In this document: piece after piece, positions 1 through 6,872 of the stretch
Layout: each line of letters starts with the position of its first letter
Position numbering within the stretch: position 1 is the stretch's first letter
Assembly (NCBI GenBank): GCA_038135065.1
Contig: JAYPWI010000040.1
Coordinates: forward strand, 1-27,054
DNA from: JAYPWI01 sp038135065
GTDB lineage: Bacteria; Actinomycetota; Acidimicrobiia; Acidimicrobiales; Poriferisodalaceae
Direction of reading: 5' to 3'
DNA: 27,054 nucleotides
The notes under the pieces: generated by a model
The model's database searches: none
What the model was told of the DNA's origin: nothing
Seen by the model: only the letters and a program-made list of their open reading frames with translations
Position numbers and translations under genes: made by a program

Positions 1-48
1 GCCTTCTCAGCCTGCTGGCCCTTCGCCTTCTCAGCCTGCTGGCCCTTC
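1..48. repeat. 24-bp tandem repeat in the jag linker
   Basis: The unit GCCTTCTCAGCCTGCTGGCC followed by CTTC occurs twice exactly (1-24 and 25-48). A partial third unit begins at 49. It is in frame and encodes the repeated AKGQQAEK peptide of the Jag linker on the minus strand. More copies may lie outside the window. Confidence 0.85.
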
Positions 49-371
49 GCCTTCTTGGGCTGCGACTGCGTCTTGCCCTTCGGCTCCCCACCTTTGTTCT
101 GTTTTCCCTTTGGGTTGGAGGTTCGCTTCCTCGAACCCTTCTGGTCACCCTGCTTTCCGCGGTGCCGTCGATCGCGCTCCTGCTTCGGGGCTGGAGCGAC
201 CGGTCGTACTCGAGCCCGAACCTGGGCCGGCGTCGTGCGGAGACCGAACAACCGGCGGGTGGGCTCCGCAACGACCTCGACATCAGCATCTTCGGCCGCG
301 ACGCCCAATTGATCGAGAGCCAGGATGCGAGCCTCATCCACGGACGGAGCAGTGGTCACGATCCATTCCAT
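1..371 (-). CDS. jag: Jag/KhpB-family RNA-binding protein, N-terminal part (runs off the left edge)
   Basis: Reading the minus strand from ATG at 371 gives MEWIVTTAPSVDEARILALD and, a little later, a LFGLR segment. This is the Jag_N domain (about residues 1-55), which in KhpB/Jag precedes KH and R3H RNA-binding domains. Those domains would lie beyond position 1. After residue 60 the protein becomes a long Lys/Gln/Arg-rich linker that ends in two copies of an 8-residue unit (AKGQQAEK) at the window edge. The gene starts 11 nt after the yidC stop, in the usual yidC-jag order. Two in-frame GTG codons (380 and 377) lie closer to the GGAAGAAG Shine-Dalgarno-like stretch, so the start could be up to 3 codons earlier. 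ATG is preferred because the family usually begins M-E-W. The known family role is RNA binding linked to cell elongation or division. The C-terminus is not seen. Confidence 0.85.
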   Translation of the reverse strand, partial: MEWIVTTAPSVDEARILALDQLGVAAEDADVEVVAEPTRRLFGLRTTPAQVRARVRPVAPAPKQERDRRHRGKQGDQKGSRKRTSNPKGKQNKGGEPKGKTQSQPKKAKGQQAEKAKGQQAEK

Positions 372-382
372 GTACACCACGA

Positions 383-1462
383 CTACTTCTTCCGCTTTCG
401 CGTGCGGCCATCCCCTGATGTGCGACGGCTCTGGATCGGGCCACCGGTACCCTTGTCCGTTCCACTGTCGTCCTTGGAACCTGATCGACCTCGCTCGCCC
501 GACCGCCGACCGGATTGGTCACGCCTACCTGCGCTTGCGTTCTTTCCGCGCTGCGCCGAACGGAGCTCACGGGCCGCCCGTCGTTCCTCATCCGCTTGCA
601 GGGCCTTGCGCGAACGATTGTTGGCAACTTCTCTAGGAGCAGGATCGTCCTCTGGCACGACGTCAGCGTCGACGACCCCGTCAGCTGCGGGGACAACAGG
701 CTTCATCGTCGCATGAATCACGGCTTGCTGACCGATCCGATACACCGCGGAAGCAATGAAGTAGACGGCGAGTGCGGCCTGGACGATGAAGGCGAACACC
801 GGCAGCATGAACGGCAGGATCTTCATCATCAATTCCATCTGAGGGTTCGCTGCGGCCGCCGCCTGCGCGCCCCTGCGCGACTTCATCTGCCGCTGCTGAT
901 ACCAGCTCAGAACGAATGTGACCGCTACCAAGGCCAGGTAGGGCAAGGATTCGACGAAATCAGCGCGAAGGACGTCATTGGCGCTGCGTGATAGATCGAT
1001 TCCGAACGACAGCATCTTGCCGGAGCCATCTGCCAGATCTTGGTAGAGGCTCGAATCTGGACTCAGGTTCTTCGGAGCGAAGCACCGTTCTACGCCCTCG
1101 TTGCATCCATCGGTCGTGGTTTCGGTGAGATTGACGAGGACCCGGTACAAGACGATGAACACCGGAAGCTGTACAAGCGTCGGCAGGCAACCACCCAGGG
1201 GGTTGACTCCCCGAGCCTGATACAGCTGCATCATCTCCTGGTTCATGGTCTGGCGATCATTGCGATACTTGGCCTGGATACGCTTGATTTCCGGCTGGAT
1301 CTCCTGCATCCGCATCATTGAGCGAGTGCCCTTGAAGGTCAGCGGAGTGAAGACCAGCATGATGGCGAAGGTCAACAGGCTGATCGAGATCGCATAGCTC
1401 CCGGTCAGTTCGTAGAACCAGGCAAGAACACCAGCAATCGCATCGAAGAGTGGGTCAAACAT
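383..1462 (-). CDS. yidC: YidC/Oxa1/Alb3-family membrane protein insertase
   Basis: This 359-residue protein inserts and folds inner-membrane proteins, alone or with SecYEG. The first membrane segment lies at about residues 20-45. It is followed by the cytoplasmic hairpin with the family pattern RSMMRMQEIQPEIKRIQAKY and then NPLGGCLPTLVQLPVF (about 87-102), which leads into the second core membrane segment. Further hydrophobic segments occur around 170-190 and 215-245. There is no large periplasmic domain, as expected for Gram-positive YidC. The C-terminal 100 or so residues are a very basic Arg/Lys/Ser/Gly tail that ends in RKRKK, typical of types that bind the ribosome. It sits 6 nt downstream of yidD and 11 nt upstream of jag, in one operon. 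Identity is secure from sequence and context. Confidence 0.95.
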   Translation of the reverse strand: MFDPLFDAIAGVLAWFYELTGSYAISISLLTFAIMLVFTPLTFKGTRSMMRMQEIQPEIKRIQAKYRNDRQTMNQEMMQLYQARGVNPLGGCLPTLVQLPVFIVLYRVLVNLTETTTDGCNEGVERCFAPKNLSPDSSLYQDLADGSGKMLSFGIDLSRSANDVLRADFVESLPYLALVAVTFVLSWYQQRQMKSRRGAQAAAAANPQMELMMKILPFMLPVFAFIVQAALAVYFIASAVYRIGQQAVIHATMKPVVPAADGVVDADVVPEDDPAPREVANNRSRKALQADEERRAARELRSAQRGKNASAGRRDQSGRRSGERGRSGSKDDSGTDKGTGGPIQSRRTSGDGRTRKRKK

Positions 1463-1468
1463 GCATCC

Positions 1469-1708
1469 TCACTTCAGGGATCGGTACGCCACGCCTGGGA
1501 CAGGGTCGTAGCCCATTCCCCCCCACGGGTGACATCGGGCGAGGCGCCGGAACGCCAAAAGGAGCCCGCGGGCGGCTCCGTAGCACTCCATCGCCGTGAT
1601 GGCATAAGACGAACAGGTCGGGTCGAACCGACACACGGGCGGACGCAGACGGGGGAGTGCCCGATACCCACGCACCACAGCTGTCAACGCAGCTGTCGTT
1701 CTACTCAT
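1469..1708 (-). CDS. yidD: Membrane protein insertion efficiency factor YidD
   Basis: This is a 79-residue protein with the YidD pattern CRFDPTCSSYA, then YGAARG, then RLARCHPWGGMGYDPVP. It has the conserved cysteines and the CHPWGG block. The family assists YidC-dependent insertion at the membrane. The open frame extends upstream to 1957, but the ATG at 1708 is chosen because it gives the usual family length. This ATG overlaps the rnpA stop as ATGA, which implies translational coupling. It lies 6 nt before yidC. Confidence 0.93.
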   Translation of the reverse strand: MSRTTAALTAVVRGYRALPRLRPPVCRFDPTCSSYAITAMECYGAARGLLLAFRRLARCHPWGGMGYDPVPGVAYRSLK

Positions 1709-2034
1709 GGGGTGGCTCCCAGGCGACCGATCATGACGCCGAGGTCGGACACCACATCCGCGAAGCTGATCTCCCGGGCTGGCCCACGGCACCCGATCAG
1801 ATAGCGGCCCGCCGGCAGGTCCGCACCACGATCCCGCAGAACATGCTGAATCCGGCGCCGCAGCAGATTTCGATGCACCGCAGGACCACTCTTGCGACCT
1901 AGGGCGAATGCCACCCTCGGGTGTTCCAGATCCGAATCGAGAGAGGCCATCATCCATAGCACGCGGCCGCTGACTCGCCTCCCGTCCCGACGGATTGTTG
2001 CGAAATCAGCGGGTTCCCGACAATGGTCGATCAA
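1705..2034 (-). CDS. rnpA: Ribonuclease P protein component
   Basis: This 109-residue basic protein binds RNase P RNA for tRNA 5' maturation. It contains FATIRRDGRRVSGR near residues 11-24, the RVAFALGRKSGPAVHRN block (about 40-55) and the arginine-rich LLRRRIQHVLRD helix that matches the family RNR motif. No ATG or GTG fits the family N-terminus. The best start is TTG at 2034, whose bases overlap the rpmH stop codon (TTGA). It gives a normal length. At the other end its TGA overlaps the yidD ATG. This is the conserved rpmH-rnpA-yidD order. The TTG start is inferred, while the product is secure. Confidence 0.9.
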   Translation of the reverse strand: MIDHCREPADFATIRRDGRRVSGRVLWMMASLDSDLEHPRVAFALGRKSGPAVHRNLLRRRIQHVLRDRGADLPAGRYLIGCRGPAREISFADVVSDLGVMIGRLGATP

Positions 2035-2165
2035 GCGCTCAGGCGCTGGCGACCCCTGCGGCGCCGGGCCTTGACGATGGTCCGACCAGCTTTGGTGGAC
2101 ATTCGATGACGGAACCCATGCTTTCGGGCTCGACGCCGGTTGTTGGGCTGGAACGTTCGTTTCAC
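2031..2165 (-). CDS. rpmH: 50S ribosomal protein L34
   Basis: The minus strand from GTG at 2165 reads VKRTFQPNNRRRARKHGFRH and continues to a TGA at 2031-2033, a total of 44 residues. The KRTFQPN start, the FRHRMSTKAGR core and the basic C-terminus are diagnostic of L34. It is the first gene of the rpmH-rnpA-yidD-yidC-jag operon. The start is GTG rather than ATG. The stop codon is shared with the proposed TTG start of rnpA. Confidence 0.96.
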   Translation of the reverse strand: MKRTFQPNNRRRARKHGFRHRMSTKAGRTIVKARRRRGRQRLSA

Positions 2166-2434
2166 AGGATTCTCCGGGGGTTCTGGCCTGACCACACTCG
2201 GCGAGCCACAACCCAGACGGGCGGGGAGGGGCGAGGGAGCCTCCGAAAGAGGACGAGTGTGAGGTGAGAACAGATGTCGTCATGGTCCGATTCCGAGCCG
2301 AACGGGTCACCGCCGACCAGAACCAGAGTCTCAAGACTAGAGGTTCATGACCCCGAGCGTGCAATCACGTCGTCGCTCCACCTTCGGTGTCTCGCGCGAT
2401 AGGTGATCACATTTCGCCCGAATCACCAGAAATG

Positions 2435-2447
2435 CCACTCAGAGTGG
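2435..2447. promoter_or_regulatory. 13-bp inverted repeat upstream of dnaA
   Basis: CCACTC A GAGTGG is a perfect 6-bp inverted repeat with a 1-base centre. It lies directly before the possible -35 of dnaA, so it is placed like an operator. No known regulator is assigned. Confidence 0.3.
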
Positions 2448-2451
2448 TGTT

Positions 2452-2482
2452 TTGCGCTCGCGGTGTCACCCAGTGCTAGGTT
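2452..2482 (+). promoter_or_regulatory. Candidate dnaA promoter
   Basis: TTGCGC (2452-2457) and TAGGTT (2477-2482) resemble -35 and -10 elements. The spacer is 19 bp, longer than optimal. The leader to dnaA would be about 80 nt and would include the TTTTCCACA box, allowing autoregulation by DnaA. This is weak evidence from sequence alone. Confidence 0.3.
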
Positions 2483-2569
2483 CACGAACCCAACCCTCAG
2501 GCCCCGTGGGGTTTTACACATCTACCACAGGTTTTCCACAGGGTCGCCTCTGTTGGGGGTACTGAGCCG

Positions 2570-3985
2570 ATGAGCGACACCAACACCGACGACGTGCAGG
2601 CGCAGTGGAACCGCTGCCGCAGTGTCCTGCGGAGCCAGGTCTCGGAAGCTGTCTGGTTGACATCGTTCAGGGATCTTCACGCCATCGACATCGCAGATGG
2701 CATTGCCGTCCTCGCAGCACCCAGCACGGTCATTCGCGACCGGGTGCTCAATCGGTACATGTCGATGGTCAACGCGGCGCTCGCCGAGATCGGCCTGCCC
2801 GATCACGAGGTCCACATCGAGATCCGTCCCGAGCTCCACACACAACTTGCGTTGGATGACGAACCGCTCCTGAACGATCTGCTCGGCGCAGCCGATGTCC
2901 GTGACCGTCTCAACCCGTCGGCCCCCGAGCCGGCTACCACCGCCGACGACGTGTCGTACGTGGACTCGTTGAGCCCTCGCTACACCTTCGAGACATTCGT
3001 CACGGGCACGAGCAACCGCTTCGCTCACGCTGCGGCATTGGCAGTCGCCGAAACGCCCGGACGCAGCTACAACCCGCTCTTCATCCATGGGGGTGCAGGA
3101 CTGGGCAAGACCCACCTGCTCCAGGCCATCGTCCACTACATCCACAGCACCTACCCCAACTACACAGCCCGGTACGTGTCGACCGAGACCTTCCTCAACG
3201 AGTTCGTGGAGGCGATCAGGACCTCGACAACCACGACGTTCAAGCGTCGGTACCGGGACATCGACGTCCTATTGATCGATGACATCCAGTTCATGGAAGG
3301 AAAAGAGGGTCTCCAAGAGGAGTTCTTTCACACCTTCAACTCTCTGCATGGTGCCGGGCGCCAGATCGTCCTCTCGTCCGACCGCCCACCCAGAGCGATC
3401 GCCACGCTCGAGGACCGCCTTCGGAGCCGCTTCGAGTGGGGTCTCATCACCGACATCCAGCCCCCTGATCTCGAGACCAGGATCGCCATCCTGCGCAAGA
3501 AGACAGAGCCAGAGCAATCTGAAGTCCCACACGATGTCCTCGAGTTCATCGCAACCATCATCACCAACAACATCCGAGAACTGGAAGGAGCACTGATACG
3601 GGTAAGCGCATACGCGAGCCTGACAGGGGAGCCCGTGAGCGTGGATCTGGCCCAGCGGGTGCTGGGTGACATCGTTTCCGATCGTGAGGCTCGGCCGATC
3701 ACACCGGATGTCATTCTGAACGCAACATCGGAGATGTTTGGTTACGACGTCGAAGAGTTGAAAGGCAAACGCCGCCACCGCAGTCTCGTGCAAGCTCGAC
3801 AGATCAGCATGTACGTGGTGCGGGAGTTGACCGATCTCAGCTACCCGGCCATTGCCCGCGTGTTCGGTGGGCGCGACCATACGACCGTGATGCACGCTGT
3901 CGAAAAGATCGGCAAGCAGATGGCGGAACGCAGGCAGGTGTATGACCAGGTCAGCGCCCTGATTTCCGGCATCAAGGCATCATGA
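2570..3985 (+). CDS. dnaA: Chromosomal replication initiator protein DnaA
   Basis: This 471-residue AAA+ protein binds DnaA boxes and opens the origin. Domain I is at about 1-95 and a short linker follows. The ATPase domain has Walker A GGAGLGKT at 174-181 and Walker B LLIDDIQF at 234-241. The EDRLRSRFEWG segment near 281-291 carries the arginine-rich box VII. The C-terminal helix-turn-helix domain carries the signature RDHTT at 435-439 within GGRDHTTVMHA. The length is typical but domain II is short compared with streptomycetes. ATG at 2570 is the natural start. It is followed by the box-containing intergenic region and dnaN. Confidence 0.98.
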   Translation: MSDTNTDDVQAQWNRCRSVLRSQVSEAVWLTSFRDLHAIDIADGIAVLAAPSTVIRDRVLNRYMSMVNAALAEIGLPDHEVHIEIRPELHTQLALDDEPLLNDLLGAADVRDRLNPSAPEPATTADDVSYVDSLSPRYTFETFVTGTSNRFAHAAALAVAETPGRSYNPLFIHGGAGLGKTHLLQAIVHYIHSTYPNYTARYVSTETFLNEFVEAIRTSTTTTFKRRYRDIDVLLIDDIQFMEGKEGLQEEFFHTFNSLHGAGRQIVLSSDRPPRAIATLEDRLRSRFEWGLITDIQPPDLETRIAILRKKTEPEQSEVPHDVLEFIATIITNNIRELEGALIRVSAYASLTGEPVSVDLAQRVLGDIVSDREARPITPDVILNATSEMFGYDVEELKGKRRHRSLVQARQISMYVVRELTDLSYPAIARVFGGRDHTTVMHAVEKIGKQMAERRQVYDQVSALISGIKAS

Positions 3986-4253
3986 GCAACATGCTCGTAT
4001 CCTGCGCCGCTCCGAAAAGTCGTCCCCGGTGGGTAACCCCGTGGACAAGCCTGTGCCCGGGGAGTGGACAACTGCCTACCATCCACAGCCCGCAGACTAC
4101 CGTTGCTCTCCAGTCCGTCCTGTTGTGGATGCCTGTGGGCAGTAGTGTCGTCTCGAAAACCCACTCTGACCAGGACTGACAGGTGTTTATCCACAATCCA
4201 CAGGTCTTATTGCCACTATTGATCGAATATCTGATCAGAGGGGAGAGATAGGC
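3986..4253. other. Probable chromosomal origin (oriC) between dnaA and dnaN
   Basis: This gene-free region has several DnaA-box-like 9-mers. TTATCCACA at 4187-4195 is a perfect consensus on the plus strand. On the minus strand there are TTGTCCACG (4040-4048) and TTGTCCACT (4063-4071), each 8 of 9 to the actinobacterial TTGTCCACA. Weaker matches occur at 4079-4087, 4124-4132 and 4194-4202. Positions about 4205-4240 are clearly AT-rich for this genome and would suit a DNA-unwinding element. Genes point away from this region and the rpmH/dnaA gap on both sides. Origin activity itself is inferred. Confidence 0.8.
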
Positions 4254-5360
4254 GTGAAACTTCGCTGTGAACGTGATGCTCTCGTCAACCGCCTCGGCAG
4301 TTGCAGCAGAGCAACCAGCAGCCGTGGTGGGGCTCTACCGGCACTCAGTGGGCTACACCTCAAGGTTGATGACGGTGTTCTGACGGTCACAGGTAGTGAT
4401 CGAGAGCTGACGATTCGATCGACCATCACAGTGACCGCCGAAGAAGCTGGGGAAGCCGTCATTCAGGCTCGCTTGTTCCACGACATCGTGCGCTCCCTCG
4501 ACGCTGGACGCGTGGACATCGAGGTCAGCGCAGGATTGGCAACCATTACAGGTGGGAGAAGCAAGTTCAGGATCGAGACCATTCCCGTCGAGGACTACCC
4601 CCGACTCGAGACTCCTTCCGGAGAACGGATGTCGCTGGCAGCAGAGGAGCTCAGCAACGGCCTCCGGCAGGTGGTGATCGCAGCGAGCAACGACGACTCG
4701 CGGCCCATCCTTACGGCAGTACTGATCTCTTCCGAAGACGACGGATTGCGACTCGTAGCCACTGACTCGTACCGCTTGGCCGTGAGAGACCTCCCGAACA
4801 GCACGTCACTCGGAGGCGGCAAAAACGTGCTCGTCCCGTCAAAGGCACTCAACGAGCTCGTCCGGGTGCTCGTCGATGCCCAGGCTGTCGATGTGACACT
4901 GGGCGAACAGAACGTGTCGTTCGAAGTCAGCGATGAAGATGGCCGTGTGCAAGTGTCGACCAAACTCATCGAAGGAAGCTTTCCTCCGTATCGAAACCTG
5001 ATCCCCGACTCGTACCCCAACGAGCTGCGAATCGGCCGGGAGGCCCTCCTCGAGGCGGTTCGTCGGGTGAAACTCGTGGCTCGCGATGCAGCCCCACTGC
5101 GTGTCACGCAGCAATCCGATGGTGCAGCCCTCACCGTGAGATCACAGGACACGGGCGAAGCGACCGAATTCGTGGACGGCGTGTACACGGGTGAGGAGCT
5201 CGAAGTTGCCTTCAACCCTGATTATCTGATCGCAGGCATCGAAGCCGCGGTGGGCGACGAAGTTGTGCTGAAGACGGTCGATGCGTTGAAACCGGCGGTA
5301 CTCCAAGCTGGAGAGTCCAGCGACTTCACCTACCTTCTGATGCCTGTTCGGGTGTCGTGA
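4254..5360 (+). CDS. dnaN: DNA polymerase III beta subunit (sliding clamp)
   Basis: This 368-residue protein has the usual length and three-domain clamp fold pattern. It starts MKLRCERDALVNRL and has FRIETIPVEDYPRL near residue 105-118, a TDSYRLAV segment near 170 and the C-terminal LMPVR motif, all typical of DnaN. The clamp forms a dimeric ring that tethers the polymerase and binds partner proteins. The start is GTG at 4254, placed 5 to 10 bases after a strong GGGGAGAG Shine-Dalgarno sequence. It lies between oriC and recF. Confidence 0.97.
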   Translation: MKLRCERDALVNRLGSCSRATSSRGGALPALSGLHLKVDDGVLTVTGSDRELTIRSTITVTAEEAGEAVIQARLFHDIVRSLDAGRVDIEVSAGLATITGGRSKFRIETIPVEDYPRLETPSGERMSLAAEELSNGLRQVVIAASNDDSRPILTAVLISSEDDGLRLVATDSYRLAVRDLPNSTSLGGGKNVLVPSKALNELVRVLVDAQAVDVTLGEQNVSFEVSDEDGRVQVSTKLIEGSFPPYRNLIPDSYPNELRIGREALLEAVRRVKLVARDAAPLRVTQQSDGAALTVRSQDTGEATEFVDGVYTGEELEVAFNPDYLIAGIEAAVGDEVVLKTVDALKPAVLQAGESSDFTYLLMPVRVS

Positions 5361-5373
5361 TCACTGCGCGATC

Positions 5374-6456
5374 ATGATCATCGATCGGCTGTGGCTGACC
5401 GATTTCAGAAATCATCGGAGTACCGAGCTTCGCCTGGACCATCAGGTGTCCCTGATCACCGGTCGGAACGGCCATGGTAAGACGAATCTGCTCGAAGCCA
5501 TAGCGTTGTTGAGCGGAGCTCGATCGTTTCGCGGCGCGTCGGCGGATGCATTGGTGATGGCCGGAGCGGCAGCTGCCGTGGTGAGGGCTGAGGTGGTTCG
5601 TGACGATCGGACGTCGCTGGTCGAGATGCAACTCGCTCCTGGAAAGACGCGGGCACAAGTCAACCGCCAGGCGGTACGCCGCCTTCGAGACCTGTCAGAT
5701 GTCGTCAGGGTGGTGGTGTTTGGTCCAGACGATCTCGACTTGGTGAAAGGGGCACCTGCCGGCCGCAGAACTGTCATCGACGATGTCCTGAGTGACATCG
5801 ATGTGAGATTTCGCCAGGACAGGATTGACCTCGACAGGATCCTGCGACAACGAAACAACCTGTTGCGCCAGGCCAAGGGCCGGTTGAGCGCCGACGTCGA
5901 GTCGACGCTCGATGTCTGGGACAGCCAGCTCGGGATGGTTGGTGAAGCGGTGACCAGCGCTCGGCGACAACTCTTGGACGATCTCGGCCCGTTGGTCGAA
6001 CAGTTCTACACGTCCGTAGCTGGAGGAACCGATCACGTCTCATTGCAGTACCAGTGTTCGTGGAGCACAACGACCTTGACCGCTGCGCTTTCCGAGCGCC
6101 GAGTAGACGAGTTGCGCCGGGCAACAACGCTGGTAGGGCCTCACCGAGACGACATCGTCATCGAACTGAACGGACTGCCGGCCCGAACCCACGCGAGCCA
6201 AGGGGAACAGCGAAGCCTGGCCTTGGCCCTTCGGTTGGCCGTACATCACCGGATCACGAGTGTGATGAGTGACCCTCCTCTGGTCCTCCTCGACGATGTC
6301 TTTTCGGAGTTGGACGATCATCGAGCAACCCGCCTGATCGACTGTCTCCCGGTTGCCCAGATCGTTCTCACCTCTGCCACAGGAACAGTGCCCCCCGGCA
6401 TTCGCCCCGGCTTGGTGGTCGAGGTGCGCAATGGCGAGATCGGAGAGGTCGGATGA
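5374..6456 (+). CDS. recF: DNA replication and repair protein RecF
   Basis: This 360-residue SMC-like ATPase acts in RecFOR loading of RecA at gaps. Walker A is GRNGHGKTN (30-38). The ABC-type signature region is SQGEQRSLALALRLA near 272-286. Walker B is LVLLDDVFSELD near 303-316. It begins 13 nt after the dnaN stop with ATG. No strong Shine-Dalgarno is visible, so translation may depend on coupling. Its stop overlaps the next gene as ATGA. Confidence 0.96.
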   Translation: MIIDRLWLTDFRNHRSTELRLDHQVSLITGRNGHGKTNLLEAIALLSGARSFRGASADALVMAGAAAAVVRAEVVRDDRTSLVEMQLAPGKTRAQVNRQAVRRLRDLSDVVRVVVFGPDDLDLVKGAPAGRRTVIDDVLSDIDVRFRQDRIDLDRILRQRNNLLRQAKGRLSADVESTLDVWDSQLGMVGEAVTSARRQLLDDLGPLVEQFYTSVAGGTDHVSLQYQCSWSTTTLTAALSERRVDELRRATTLVGPHRDDIVIELNGLPARTHASQGEQRSLALALRLAVHHRITSVMSDPPLVLLDDVFSELDDHRATRLIDCLPVAQIVLTSATGTVPPGIRPGLVVEVRNGEIGEVG

Positions 6457-6755
6457 GCGAGGGGGAAGCTCGCTCCATCAAGGAGTCGCTGGCTCGCGTG
6501 GTGAGCGGACTCGGCACCGACGTCGGTATCGTCGAGTTACACCAACGGTGGGAGGAACTCGTCGGATCTGCGGTGTCTTCGAATTGTCGTCCCCGGAGGG
6601 TCGTCGACGGTCGCTTGGTGGTCGAGGTGTCGCAACCCGGCTGGGCGACGGAATTACGATTCTTGGAGCGACAACTCGTCACGCTGCTCACCGATGCGGT
6701 GCCCGAACTCAGGATCGAAGGACTGACAATCAAGGTACGGCCAGATGGCCGATGA
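6453..6755 (+). CDS. DUF721/DciA-like protein
   Basis: This 100-residue protein has the DUF721 pattern: a helical N-terminus, WEELVGSAVSSNCRPRRVVDG around residues 32-52, then LVVEVSQPGWATELRFL and a final basic strand. Members between recF and gyrB in Actinobacteria belong to the DciA-like group, which in other bacteria loads or recruits the DnaB replicative helicase. It starts at an ATG that overlaps the recF TGA (ATGA), so the two are probably coupled. The family assignment is firm. The helicase-loader role is transferred from the family and is not shown here. Confidence 0.85.
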   Translation: MSEGEARSIKESLARVVSGLGTDVGIVELHQRWEELVGSAVSSNCRPRRVVDGRLVVEVSQPGWATELRFLERQLVTLLTDAVPELRIEGLTIKVRPDGR

Positions 6756-6872
6756 CCCAGGTCACAGCACTGTCGGTCTCCTCACAGCCCGCTCAGCGGC
6801 GATCTAAGCGGTGTAGCCCTCCGCCGTGACCCCCCATACCGCTGGTAGGATTGGAAGGTAGAAAGGGGTTTC

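Larger units (their letters stand above)
2166..2569. promoter_or_regulatory. Divergent rpmH/dnaA control region
   Basis: This 404-bp gene-free region separates the two divergent operons. It should hold the promoters of both and may contribute to the origin. Near dnaA it contains a DnaA-box-like TTTTCCACA (2532-2540, 8 of 9 to TTATCCACA), a weaker TCTACCACA (2521-2529), an inverted repeat (2435-2447) and a possible dnaA -10 element. No start-to-stop reading frame in it looks like a gene. Confidence 0.7.

Noticed and set aside
1..48. Possible CRISPR-like repeat at the left edge
   Set aside because: The copies are directly adjacent with no spacers, and they encode a repeated peptide in frame with jag.
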